Origin: an uncultured Ruminococcus sp.
GTDB taxonomy: Bacteria; Bacillota; Clostridia; Oscillospirales; Ruminococcaceae
Assembly: GCA_937901485.1 (NCBI GenBank)
Contig: CALGTT010000430.1
Location: 1 to 14,011, forward strand
Direction: 5' to 3'
Length of the DNA stretch: 14,011 bases
Each line of letters opens with the position of its first letter. The stretch's first letter is position 1. Under the pieces are notes generated by a model. That model did not search any database. It was given only the letters and a program-made list of their open reading frames with translations, and was not told where the DNA came from. Made by a program: the position numbers and the translations under genes. Below, one piece after another: positions 6,277 to 13,667 of this stretch.

Positions 6277-7230
6277 ATGAGTTTTAAAATCATTGGAACA
6301 GGCATGTATGTGCCGTCCAGAGCAGTGACAAATGATGATCTTGCACAGATCGTGGAAACCAACGATGAGTGGATCACCAAAAGAGTCGGCATCAAGGAAC
6401 GCCGCGTTTCTGAAACGGAGTTCACTTCCGACCTCGGCATGAAGGCAGCACAGGCAGCACTCGATGACTGCGGCTGCACTGCAAAGGACATTGACCTGAT
6501 TCTGGCGGCGACAGTCAGCGGCGAAACCTCGTCCCCGTCCATGGCGTGTATGATCCAGAACAAGCTGGGCGCGACCTGCCCCGCAATGGAGATCAGCGCG
6601 GCTTGCTCCGCATTTCTCTTTCTGCTGGAAACAGCAGCGGCATATTTCGCACTGCGTAACTACAAGAAGATCCTTGTCGTTGGCTGCGAGCGTATGAGCG
6701 GCATCATCGACTGGACGGACCGCGGCACATGTGTCATCTTCGGTGACGGTGCAGGCGCGGCTGTGCTTGAAAGAGGCGAGGGCTACCTCGATGCTGTCAT
6801 GAATGTCAAGGGCGGTGATGATGTCATCAAGATCCCGCACGGCATCGGCTGTTCTCCGTTCTTCACGGCAGAGCAGGATTCCCCCTACATCCATATGCAG
6901 GGACAGGAAACATTCCAGTATGCAGTGACTTCGCTCTGTGATGATGTCAATACCCTGCTCGAACGCAACGGTCTGACAATGGATGACATCGCGTACATTG
7001 TGCCCCATCAGGCAAACAAGAGAATCGTGGATTTTGCCCGCAAGCGTCTGCGTATGCCGGAAGAGAAGATGTTCTGCAACATCGAAAAGTACGGCAACAC
7101 CTCCAGCGCGTCCGTTCCGATCGCGCTCGATGAGCTGGCGAAAAGCGGAAACCTCAAGCGAGGCGACAAGATCATTCTCTGCGCATTCGGAGGCGGTCTT
7201 GCAGATGCAGCCTGCCTGATCGAATGGTAA
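6277..7230 (+). CDS. fabH: 3-oxoacyl-ACP synthase III (KASIII)
   Basis: The 317-residue cytoplasmic enzyme starts FAS II by condensing an acyl-CoA primer (acetyl-CoA or a branched short-chain CoA) with malonyl-ACP. The thiolase-fold catalytic triad is present: Cys110 (ISAACSAF), His244 (PHQAN) and Asn274 (YGNTS). The C-terminal 'AFGGGLADAACLIEW' is the usual glycine-rich closing strand with a slightly unusual ADAA. The start at 6277 is chosen because AGGGAGG at 6263-6269 lies 7 bases upstream; an in-frame GTG/ATG pair at 6247/6250 would put that site inside the gene and adds residues not expected in the family. First gene of the FAS II operon. Its 78-base gap to acpP is the largest in the operon. 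Confidence 0.96.
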   Translation: MSFKIIGTGMYVPSRAVTNDDLAQIVETNDEWITKRVGIKERRVSETEFTSDLGMKAAQAALDDCGCTAKDIDLILAATVSGETSSPSMACMIQNKLGATCPAMEISAACSAFLFLLETAAAYFALRNYKKILVVGCERMSGIIDWTDRGTCVIFGDGAGAAVLERGEGYLDAVMNVKGGDDVIKIPHGIGCSPFFTAEQDSPYIHMQGQETFQYAVTSLCDDVNTLLERNGLTMDDIAYIVPHQANKRIVDFARKRLRMPEEKMFCNIEKYGNTSSASVPIALDELAKSGNLKRGDKIILCAFGGGLADAACLIEW

Positions 7231-7255
7231 AGACAGCCTGATTTCTTATCGGTGA

Positions 7256-7272
7256 AAGCCGGAAATACCGGT
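7256..7272 (+). other. Small intercistronic hairpin between fabH and acpP
   Basis: AGCCGG and CCGGTT flank the 5-base loop AAATA, giving a 6-bp stem with one G-T pair. It lacks a following T-run, so it is not a standard terminator. It may mark an RNA processing point that lets acpP mRNA accumulate separately, but this is inference from position alone. Confidence 0.3.
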
Positions 7273-7308
7273 TCACATACATTATATCATAAAAAAGGAG
7301 TAAAAACA

Positions 7309-7536
7309 ATGGTACAGGAAAAAATTATCGCAATGCTGGCAGAAGCTACAGACACAGATGCAGCTGAGATCAACGCTGAGACAAAGTTCTCCGATCTGGG
7401 CATTGATTCTCTGGACATGACAGAGATGGCTATGGATCTGGAAGACGAGTTCGGTATTACTCTCGAAATGTCTCCTGAGCTGAACACTGTTGGCAAGCTG
7501 ACTGAGGCTGTTGAAGCACTCGTTGCTGAGGCGTAA
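7309..7536 (+). CDS. acpP: Acyl carrier protein
   Basis: The 75-residue acidic four-helix carrier holds growing acyl chains as thioesters on a 4'-phosphopantetheine arm. The attachment site is Ser34 in the invariant GIDSLDM motif, followed by the acidic recognition helix 'MDLEDEFGI'. The start at 7309 is set by an AAAAAAGGAG site ending 8 bases upstream; an upstream in-frame extension to 7252 has no ribosome binding site and no family support. The gene uses GCT and TCT codons more than its neighbours, as expected for a very highly expressed small protein. It is followed after only 2 bases by fabK. Confidence 0.97.
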   Translation: MVQEKIIAMLAEATDTDAAEINAETKFSDLGIDSLDMTEMAMDLEDEFGITLEMSPELNTVGKLTEAVEALVAEA

Positions 7537-7538
7537 GC

Positions 7539-8489
7539 ATGATGCAGTCGCCGATTTGTAACATTCTCGGCATTCAGTACCCTGTATTTCAGGGCGGCAT
7601 GGCATGGATCGCTGACGGCAAGCTTGCCGCAGCGGTCTCCAATGCCGGCGGTCTTGGCATTATCTCCGCTATGAATGCAAACGCAGAATACTTAAAAGAA
7701 CAGATTACAATCGCCAAGGAGCTGACAGATAAGCCCTTTGGTGTGAATATAATGCTCATGAGTCCGTTTGCGGACGAGTGTGCACAGGTTTGTGCAGAAA
7801 TGAAGCCCGCTGTCGTTACCACAGGTGCCGGCAGTGCGGTCAAGTACATGCCCATGTGGAATGAAGCAGGCATCAAGGTCATCCCCGTTGTTGCTTCCTG
7901 CACTATGGCAAAGCAGGCAGAGAAAGCCGGCGCATTTGCCGTGATCGCAGAGGGACAGGAGTCCGGCGGTCATATCGGTGAGCTGACGACAATGGCTCTC
8001 GTGCCGCAGGTCGTGGATGCAGTCAATATCCCCGTGCTTGCAGCCGGTGGTATTGGCGATGGCAGAGGCATTGCCGCTGCTTTCATGCTCGGCGCAGTGG
8101 GTGTGCAGATGGGCACACGCTTCCTCGTTGCAAAGGAATGCGGCGTGCACCAGAATTACAAGGACATGGTGCTTGGCGCAAAGGATATTTCCACACAGGT
8201 AACCGGCAGACGCTTCGGCGGCAACACCTGCCGCGGCATCAAGAACACCTTCACCCGTAATTTCGTCAAGGCGGAATATGATCCGGAGGCAACCGCAGAG
8301 AGCGTGGCAATGCTTGGTTCGGGCGCGCTGCGTATGGCGGCAGTCGAGGGTGATGTCAAGCAGGGCAGTGTCCTTGCAGGTCAGATCTCCGGTATGGTCA
8401 GCAAAGAGCAGACCTGTGCGGAGATCATCAATGAGATCATGCAGGAGGCAGAGAACTGCCTGAAAGGAGCAGCAGCATGGGTAAGGTAG
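7539..8489 (+). CDS. fabK: Enoyl-ACP reductase II (FMN-dependent)
   Basis: The 316-residue TIM-barrel flavoprotein of the nitronate monooxygenase superfamily catalyses the last reduction of each FAS II cycle (trans-2-enoyl-ACP to acyl-ACP, using NAD(P)H and FMN). Seen in the sequence: 'PVFQGGMAWIAD' near the N-terminus, 'AGGLGIISA' (36-44), the conserved 'EGQESGGHIG' with His145, the FMN phosphate-binding 'AAGGIGDGRGI' (168-178) and 'MGTRFL' (191-196). Location between acpP and fabD is the classic fabK position and separates it from true nitronate monooxygenases. The start could be 7539 or 7542 (adjacent ATGs). Only a weak GAGG at the end of acpP precedes it, so coupling to acpP translation is likely. 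No fabI or fabL is present in the window, so this is the only visible enoyl reductase. Confidence 0.94.
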   Translation: MMQSPICNILGIQYPVFQGGMAWIADGKLAAAVSNAGGLGIISAMNANAEYLKEQITIAKELTDKPFGVNIMLMSPFADECAQVCAEMKPAVVTTGAGSAVKYMPMWNEAGIKVIPVVASCTMAKQAEKAGAFAVIAEGQESGGHIGELTTMALVPQVVDAVNIPVLAAGGIGDGRGIAAAFMLGAVGVQMGTRFLVAKECGVHQNYKDMVLGAKDISTQVTGRRFGGNTCRGIKNTFTRNFVKAEYDPEATAESVAMLGSGALRMAAVEGDVKQGSVLAGQISGMVSKEQTCAEIINEIMQEAENCLKGAAAWVR

Positions 8490-9388
8490 CATTTGTATTT
8501 TCCGGTCAGGGCGCACAGCATGTGGGCATGGGACAGGATTTTTATGAGAACGTTCCGGCAGTCAAGGCACTCTACGAAGCCGCAGAGGAGCTGAGACACG
8601 GCACGATCGACCAGTGCTTTACCGGTGACGGCACAGCACTCAAGCAGACCGAGAACACACAGCCCTGCCTGTATCTGGCAGACATTGCAGCAGCGATCGC
8701 TCTGCGTGAAAACGGTATCACGCCCGATGCAGTGGCTGGCTTTTCCCTCGGTGAGATCCCCGCGCTTGCATTTGCAGGTGCGTATACAGCGGAGGATGGC
8801 TTCCGCATTGCCGCAAAGCGCGGCGCGTGCATGGCAGCAGCGTCCGATCCGGACATTGCAGGCATGGCGGCGATTGTCAGAATCCCCAGCGAACAGGCAG
8901 AGGAAATGGCAGCTAAGTATGACAAGGTGTATCCGGTGAACTACAATTCCCCGATGCAGCTCGTTGTTTCCGGCGATAAGGAGCAGCTTGCAGCTCTGAG
9001 TGCCGATCTCAAGGCGGTCAAGGGCAGAGCCGTTCCGCTGGCAGTCAGCGGCGCGTTCCATTCGCCGTACATGACACCTGCCGTTGCACCGTTTGCAGAG
9101 GCTCTGGCAGATTTTGAGGTGAAGCTGCCGGAAATTCCGGTGTATTCCAATTACACCTCCACGCCCTATGCAGGCGATCCCAAGGAGCTGATGTGCAGGC
9201 AGATCAACAATCCTGTCAAGTGGACACAGCTCATCCGCAACATGGCGGCAGAGGGCTTTGATACCTTTATCGAGTGCGGCGCAGGCAATACGCTCCAGAA
9301 GCTCGTTTCCCAGATCCTGCCCGATGCAAAGTGCTACTGCGTGGAAAATGCAGAAGGTCTGGCGCAGACACTCGAAGCACTCAAGTAA
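8477..9388 (+). CDS. fabD: Malonyl-CoA:ACP transacylase
   Basis: The 303-residue cytoplasmic enzyme moves malonyl groups from CoA to ACP. The motifs are complete: 'FSGQGAQ' (8-14) for the oxyanion hole, the nucleophile Ser90 in GFSLGE, Arg115 (KRG) for the malonyl carboxylate, and His195 in 'GAFHSPYM'. The residue before the nucleophilic serine is Phe rather than the His of the classic GHSLGE. The ATG lies 13 bases inside the end of fabK with AAAGGAG at 8463-8469, so the genes overlap and are likely translationally coupled. A hairpin follows the stop codon. Confidence 0.96.
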   Translation: MGKVAFVFSGQGAQHVGMGQDFYENVPAVKALYEAAEELRHGTIDQCFTGDGTALKQTENTQPCLYLADIAAAIALRENGITPDAVAGFSLGEIPALAFAGAYTAEDGFRIAAKRGACMAAASDPDIAGMAAIVRIPSEQAEEMAAKYDKVYPVNYNSPMQLVVSGDKEQLAALSADLKAVKGRAVPLAVSGAFHSPYMTPAVAPFAEALADFEVKLPEIPVYSNYTSTPYAGDPKELMCRQINNPVKWTQLIRNMAAEGFDTFIECGAGNTLQKLVSQILPDAKCYCVENAEGLAQTLEALK

Positions 9389-9395
9389 TCAACAA

Positions 9396-9416
9396 GGGGC
9401 AGATGACCTCTGCCCC
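9396..9416 (+). other. Intercistronic hairpin between fabD and fabG
   Basis: A perfect 8-bp stem (GGGGCAGA at 9396-9403 with TCTGCCCC at 9409-9416) encloses a 5-base loop, starting 8 bases after the fabD stop. It is followed by AATACTATAG rather than a T-run, so full termination is not expected. It sits in one of the two largest gaps of the operon and may stabilise or define processed mRNA ends, or attenuate partly. Confidence 0.55.
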
Positions 9417-9446
9417 AATACTATAGTTTAAGAGAGGATGACAGCA

Positions 9447-10181
9447 ATGCTGAAAGGTAAAGTTGCCGTAGTGACTGGCGGCTCACAGGGGATTGGTAAG
9501 GAGATTTGCAGGAAATTCGCCGAAAATGGCGCAGATATCGCAATCGTGGATGTATGTGCTCCGGAAAAGGCACAGGCAGCAGCGGATGAGATCGCGGCAC
9601 TGGGCGTTACCGTCAGAACCTATCAGTGCAACGTTGCTGACAGTGCGGCTGTTGCAGAGACTTGTCAGGCGATCCTGAAGGATTTCGGCGGTGCGGACAT
9701 TCTCGTCAACAACGCCGGCATCACCAGAGATAACCTGATCCTGCGCATGAGCGAGGCGGATTTCGACGCAGTTGTCGATGTCAACCTCAAGGGCGCATTC
9801 TATATGACAAAGAATTTCTATCGTCCGATGATGAAGAAAAAGTACGGCAAGATCATCAACATCAGCTCCGTATCCGGTCTGTTCGGCAATGCCGGTCAGG
9901 CGAATTATTCTGCATCCAAGGCAGGTATCATCGGTCTGACGAAGTCCACAGCGAAGGAGCTGGCAGCAAAGGGCGTTTGCGTCAATGCCATCGCACCGGG
10001 CTTTATCATGACCAGCATGACAACCGATTTTCAGGGCAACGAGGAGCTTGTGAAGGCAATTCCGGCACATCGCTTCGGCAAGCCTGAGGAAGTTGCAGGT
10101 CTGGCACTGTTTCTGGCATCTCCGGCATCGGATTACATCACCGGTGAAGTGATTCGTATTGACGGCGGCATGGCAATGTAG
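9447..10181 (+). CDS. fabG: 3-oxoacyl-ACP reductase
   Basis: The 244-residue short-chain dehydrogenase reduces 3-oxoacyl-ACP with NADPH. It has the Rossmann motif TGGSQGIG (10-17), NNAG (88-91) and the catalytic set Asn113, Ser141, Tyr154 and Lys158 ('QANYSASK'), plus a family-typical ending 'GEVIRIDGGMAM'. An upstream ATG at 9438 directly abuts the AGAGAGG site and would leave no spacer. The ATG at 9447 has a 9-base spacer and gives the standard family length, so it is preferred. The fabF ribosome binding site overlaps its stop codon. Confidence 0.96.
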   Translation: MLKGKVAVVTGGSQGIGKEICRKFAENGADIAIVDVCAPEKAQAAADEIAALGVTVRTYQCNVADSAAVAETCQAILKDFGGADILVNNAGITRDNLILRMSEADFDAVVDVNLKGAFYMTKNFYRPMMKKKYGKIINISSVSGLFGNAGQANYSASKAGIIGLTKSTAKELAAKGVCVNAIAPGFIMTSMTTDFQGNEELVKAIPAHRFGKPEEVAGLALFLASPASDYITGEVIRIDGGMAM

Positions 10182-10192
10182 GAGGAAAGAAA

Positions 10193-11416
10193 ATGAGAAG
10201 AGTAGTAATCACTGGTATGGGTGCTGTGACTCCCATCGGCAACAGCGTTGCAGAATTCAAGGAAGCAATGTTTGCAGGTAAGAACGGTATTGATACCATT
10301 ACAAAATTCGATGTCAGCGAGTCGAAGTGGACGCTTGCAGGTGAAGTAAAGAACTTTGATCCTGTGGCACTTTTCGGCAAGGTGACTGTGAAGAATACCG
10401 ACATGTTCACACTGTATGCAATGGCTGCGGCTGACGAGGCGATGGCGCAGAGCGGTCTGAAGGACAACATCGAAAGCGACCGCATCGGCGTGTGCTTCGG
10501 TTCCGGCATCGGCGGCATGGACACCCTCTGCGAGGAGCATCAGAACCTGCTGGAAAAGGGTGCAAGAAAGGTTTCTCCGCGTTTTGTACCGAAGATGATC
10601 TATAACATCGCAGCCGGCAATCTTGCCATCCGCTACAATGCAAACGGCCCGTGCACCGCAGTTTCCACTGCATGTGCAACAGGCGCAACTGCCATCGGCG
10701 AAGCGTACCGCACCATTCTGCACGGCTATGCAGACGCAATGATCTGCGGCGGTTCTGAGGCAGCGATCAACGCACTCACCGTTGCAGGCTTCGGCAACTG
10801 TCAGGCTCTTTCCACCGCATCCGACAAGGACAACGCTTGTATGCCGTTCGACAAGAGAAGAAACGGCTTCATCATGGCAGAGGGCGCAGGCGTTATGGTT
10901 CTGGAGGATTATGACCACGCCGTTGCAAGAGGTGCAAACATCATCGCAGAGGTATGCGGCTATGGCTCTACCTGCGATGCCCACCATGTCACCGCTCCCG
11001 ATCCGGAAGCAAAGTACACTGCAAAGGCATTCCTTGACGCATATGACAACTGCGGCGTGCCGGCAGAGAAGATCTATGTCAACGCACACGGCACAAGCAC
11101 ACCCCTGAACGATGCAACCGAGACAGCTGCACTCAAGCGTGCATTCGGTGAGGACGCAAAGAAGCTGCACATCAGCTCCACCAAGTCCATGACAGGTCAC
11201 ATGCTCGGTGCCACCGGTACAGTTGAGGCAATTGCCGCAGTTCTGGCACTGACAGAGGGACTCGTTCCGCCGACTATCAACTACAAGGAAGCAGATCCGG
11301 AGCTGGATCTTGACTATACACCGAACACTGCTGTCAAGGCAGACATCGAACTGGCAATGTCCTCCAATCTGGGCTTCGGCGGTCACAATGCCGTTGTTGC
11401 ATTCAAGAAAGTGTAA
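10193..11416 (+). CDS. fabF: 3-oxoacyl-ACP synthase II (KASII)
   Basis: The 407-residue elongating condensing enzyme extends acyl-ACP with malonyl-ACP. The catalytic Cys161 (VSTACATG), His299 (VNAHGTST) and His336 (TGHMLGA), along with Lys331, are all present, and the C-terminus 'SNLGFGGHNAVVAFKKV' is typical. A strong AGGAGG overlaps the fabG stop codon and lies 7 bases before the ATG. In many related operons accB follows fabF. Here fabZ follows after only 12 bases, so there is no room for it. Confidence 0.97.
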   Translation: MRRVVITGMGAVTPIGNSVAEFKEAMFAGKNGIDTITKFDVSESKWTLAGEVKNFDPVALFGKVTVKNTDMFTLYAMAAADEAMAQSGLKDNIESDRIGVCFGSGIGGMDTLCEEHQNLLEKGARKVSPRFVPKMIYNIAAGNLAIRYNANGPCTAVSTACATGATAIGEAYRTILHGYADAMICGGSEAAINALTVAGFGNCQALSTASDKDNACMPFDKRRNGFIMAEGAGVMVLEDYDHAVARGANIIAEVCGYGSTCDAHHVTAPDPEAKYTAKAFLDAYDNCGVPAEKIYVNAHGTSTPLNDATETAALKRAFGEDAKKLHISSTKSMTGHMLGATGTVEAIAAVLALTEGLVPPTINYKEADPELDLDYTPNTAVKADIELAMSSNLGFGGHNAVVAFKKV

Positions 11417-11428
11417 GGGGGAGAACTC

Positions 11429-11857
11429 ATGCTGAACAAGGAACAGATCATGGAGATCCTGCCCCACCGCGACAACATGCTCCTGCTCGATGAAGCAGAG
11501 GCTGTGGACGGCAAGGCACACGGCATCATCCACATTACAGGCGACGAATTCTTCCTCAAGGGACATTTTCCCGGAAATCCCGTCGTTCCCGGCGTGATCC
11601 TGTGCGAGATGCTCGCGCAGTCCGCCTGTGTGCTCCTTGCCGACCAGTGCAAGGGCTGCACACCGTATTTCACCGGTCTTGACAAGGTAAAGTTCAGAAG
11701 TCAGGTAAAGCCCGGTGATACCTTTGAAACCGAATGTGAAGTAACCAGATCCAAGGGTGCATTCTATTTCTGCACAGGAAAGGGCTATGTGGGCGGCAAG
11801 CTTGCCGTTTCTGCGGACTTCTCCTTTGCACTTGTTGCACCGACAGTGGAGGCATAA
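11429..11857 (+). CDS. fabZ: 3-hydroxyacyl-ACP dehydratase
   Basis: The 142-residue hot-dog-fold enzyme dehydrates 3-hydroxyacyl-ACP to trans-2-enoyl-ACP. It begins with the typical 'IMEILPHRDNMLLLDEA' and carries the catalytic His46 (KGHFPGNPVVPG) and Glu60 (ILCEMLAQ). A GGGGGAG site lies 5 bases before the start. No fabA or fabM isomerase gene is visible, so how unsaturated chains are made, if at all, is not shown by this window. The accD start codon follows after one base. Confidence 0.96.
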   Translation: MLNKEQIMEILPHRDNMLLLDEAEAVDGKAHGIIHITGDEFFLKGHFPGNPVVPGVILCEMLAQSACVLLADQCKGCTPYFTGLDKVKFRSQVKPGDTFETECEVTRSKGAFYFCTGKGYVGGKLAVSADFSFALVAPTVEA

Positions 11858-11858
11858 T

Positions 11859-12674
11859 ATGAGTTTTATTCAGGATTTTCTGCACGCAAAGCTCGGCCAG
11901 ACCGAGGTGCAGACTGTGACCTGCAAGAAGTGCGGTCATGAGGAATCGGCATACGACCTGCAGAAGAACAGCTACATCTGTTCGGAATGCGGTTTCCATT
12001 ATCGTATCGGTGCAAGGGATCGTGTCAAGCTCCTGTTTGACAAGAACAGCTTCCATGAGATGTTCACAGGTCTGACCAGCAAGGACTTCCTGCACTTCCC
12101 CAGCTATCAGCAGAAGCTCGACAAGTCCAGAGAAACAACGGGCGAGGAAGATGCAGTGATCTGCGGTATCGCAACGATCGCAGGCATCCGTTTTGCAACA
12201 TTCGTGATGGAACCGAAGTTCATGATGGCAAGTATGGGCTCCGTTGTGGGCGAGAAGATCACACGCCTGTATGAGTATGCACTCGAATACCATCTCCCCG
12301 TTGTGGGCTTCACTGCATCGGGCGGCGCAAGAATGCAGGAGGGCGTGATCTCCCTGATGCAGATGGCAAAGGTCAGCGCGGCTGTCAAGGCGCACAGCAA
12401 CGCAGGACTGCTCTATGTGACCGTCCTGACCGATCCGACCACGGGCGGCGTGACAGCAAGCTTTGCGATGCAGGGTGATATCATCCTTGCAGAGCCGGGC
12501 GCACTCGTTGGCTTTGCCGGCAGACGCGTGGTAGAGCAGACCACCAAGAGCAAGCTCCCCGATAATTTCCAGAGCGCAGAATTCCTTATGGAGCATGGCT
12601 TTGTTGATGCCATCATTCCGAGAAACGAGCTGCGTGATACCCTTGCAGAAATTCTGCACATCCACCAGAAGTAA
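11859..12674 (+). CDS. accD: Acetyl-CoA carboxylase carboxyltransferase, beta subunit
   Basis: This 271-residue subunit, paired with AccA, transfers carboxyl from carboxybiotin to acetyl-CoA to make malonyl-CoA, the first committed step of fatty acid synthesis. An N-terminal four-cysteine zinc ribbon (Cys22, Cys25, Cys41, Cys44) is followed by the crotonase-like carboxyltransferase core with 'FTASGGARMQEG' and 'LTDPTTGGVTASF'. The start at 11859 has GTGGAGG 6 bases upstream and directly follows the fabZ stop. An in-frame extension upstream would overlap fabZ. In the common cluster accC would lie between fabZ and accD, and it is absent. Confidence 0.96.
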   Translation: MSFIQDFLHAKLGQTEVQTVTCKKCGHEESAYDLQKNSYICSECGFHYRIGARDRVKLLFDKNSFHEMFTGLTSKDFLHFPSYQQKLDKSRETTGEEDAVICGIATIAGIRFATFVMEPKFMMASMGSVVGEKITRLYEYALEYHLPVVGFTASGGARMQEGVISLMQMAKVSAAVKAHSNAGLLYVTVLTDPTTGGVTASFAMQGDIILAEPGALVGFAGRRVVEQTTKSKLPDNFQSAEFLMEHGFVDAIIPRNELRDTLAEILHIHQK

Positions 12675-12687
12675 GGAGGCAGGACAC

Positions 12688-13479
12688 ATGAATTCCTACG
12701 AAAAGCTGAAAACTGCCAGACAGAACGGCAGACCTACGGGCGGCGCGTATGTCAAGGAGATCTTTGAATTTCCCATCGAGCTGCACGGCGACCGCCGTTT
12801 TGGTGAGGATCTTGCGATCATGGCAGGTCTTGCCTACATCGGCAAGCGTCCTGTGACCTTTATTGCAATGGAAAAGGGTACTGACCTCCAGAGCAGAATC
12901 GCACGCAATTTCGGCAGCCCCAAGCCTGAGGGCTACCGCAAGGCACTGCGTCTGATGAAGCAGGCTGAGAAGTTCCATCGTCCCGTTGTCTGCTTTGTCG
13001 ATACCCTCGGCGCGTTCTGCGGTGCAGAGGCGGAGGAGCGCGGTCAGGGACAGGCGATCGCTGAAAACATCATGGAAATGCTTGGTCTGAGAACCCCCGT
13101 CATCTCCGTTGTCATCGGTGAGGGCGGCAGCGGCGGCGCACTTGCGCTCGCTTCCTCCGACAGAGTATTTATTCTCGAAAATGCTGTCTATTCCGTCATT
13201 TCCCCTGAGGGCTGTGCATCCATCCTCTGGAAGGATTCCGGTAAGGTTGCCGATGCCGCAGAGTGCCTGCATATCACCGCTGAGGATATGAAGGAATTCG
13301 GTGTTGCCGAGGAGATCATCCCTGAGGACTTCGATCACTTCTCCAAAATGTGCAAGAATCTGAAGGCGACTCTGATCCGTGAGCTTGACAATCTCTGTGC
13401 GCTCTCCGAGGAGGAACTGCTCGAACAGAGATACCAGAGATTCCGCAAATTCGGCAATTATAACGACAAAAACGCATAA
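12688..13479 (+). CDS. accA: Acetyl-CoA carboxylase carboxyltransferase, alpha subunit
   Basis: The 263-residue partner of AccD forms the other half of the carboxyltransferase active site. Typical blocks are 'FIAMEKGTDLQSR', 'NFGSPKPEGYRKALRLM', 'FVDTLGAFCGAEAEERGQ' and 'IGEGGSGGALALA'. It is shorter than the roughly 320-residue enterobacterial protein because it lacks most of the N-terminal helical extension, as is common in Gram-positive AccA proteins. The ATG at 12688 has AGGAGG overlapping the accD stop codon and 8 bases of spacing. Last gene of the FAS II operon. Confidence 0.96.
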   Translation: MNSYEKLKTARQNGRPTGGAYVKEIFEFPIELHGDRRFGEDLAIMAGLAYIGKRPVTFIAMEKGTDLQSRIARNFGSPKPEGYRKALRLMKQAEKFHRPVVCFVDTLGAFCGAEAEERGQGQAIAENIMEMLGLRTPVISVVIGEGGSGGALALASSDRVFILENAVYSVISPEGCASILWKDSGKVADAAECLHITAEDMKEFGVAEEIIPEDFDHFSKMCKNLKATLIRELDNLCALSEEELLEQRYQRFRKFGNYNDKNA

Positions 13480-13485
13480 TTTTGC

Positions 13486-13515
13486 AGATGGATTTCCTGT
13501 TCGGGGAATCCATCT
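13486..13515 (+). terminator. Hairpin downstream of accA, probable operon terminator
   Basis: A 12-bp stem with one G-T pair joins 13486-13497 to 13504-13515 around a 6-base loop, 6 bases after the accA stop. No T-run follows directly (only CTTTTACGCTTTT about 15 bases later), so it may be a weak terminator or an mRNA 3'-end stabiliser. Confidence 0.5.
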
Positions 13516-13598
13516 CACATAATTCTGATGCTTTTACGCTTTTAATGATAAAAGTGACGTGGCTTATGTGATAATCTGGAGAAAATTTCAAAAAACAC

Positions 13599-13627
13599 TT
13601 GACAAAATATCTGATATGATGTAATAT
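13599..13627 (+). promoter_or_regulatory. Sigma-70 type promoter of the acyl-CoA synthetase gene
   Basis: A perfect -35 TTGACA (13599-13604), a 17-base spacer and -10 TAATAT (13622-13627) lie 40 bases before the start codon. The gene after accA therefore has its own transcript. Confidence 0.85.
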
Positions 13628-13644
13628 AGTATTAGATACCAGAT
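13609..13644. promoter_or_regulatory. Imperfect inverted repeat across the acyl-CoA synthetase promoter
   Basis: ATCTGATAT (13609-13617) and ATACCAGAT (13636-13644) are inverted copies matching at 8 of 9 positions. They flank the -10 box and the likely start of transcription, with 18 bases between them. This is where a dimeric repressor would act, but no known operator is recognised. Confidence 0.35.
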
Positions 13645-13667
13645 GCAAGCGAAAACGGAGGGGAATT

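Noticed and set aside
10133..11566. 477-residue minus-strand open frame antisense to fabF
   Set aside because: It is Cys- and His-rich with no recognisable domain, has no ribosome binding site, and lies opposite a complete fabF with all catalytic residues. It reflects stop-codon avoidance caused by the codon bias of fabF.
11417..11858. Hidden accB or accC fragments at the fabF/fabZ and fabZ/accD junctions
   Set aside because: The gaps are 12 bases and 1 base. There is no biotinyl-lysine motif or biotin carboxylase sequence anywhere in the window.
11694..13518. Long minus-strand open frames opposite accD and accA (331 and 301 residues)
   Set aside because: Same composition artefact; the plus-strand genes are unambiguous and account for the sequence.
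13539..13554. CTTTTAATGATAAAAG stem as a terminator
   Set aside because: A short AT-only stem without a following T-run is too weak to support a call.
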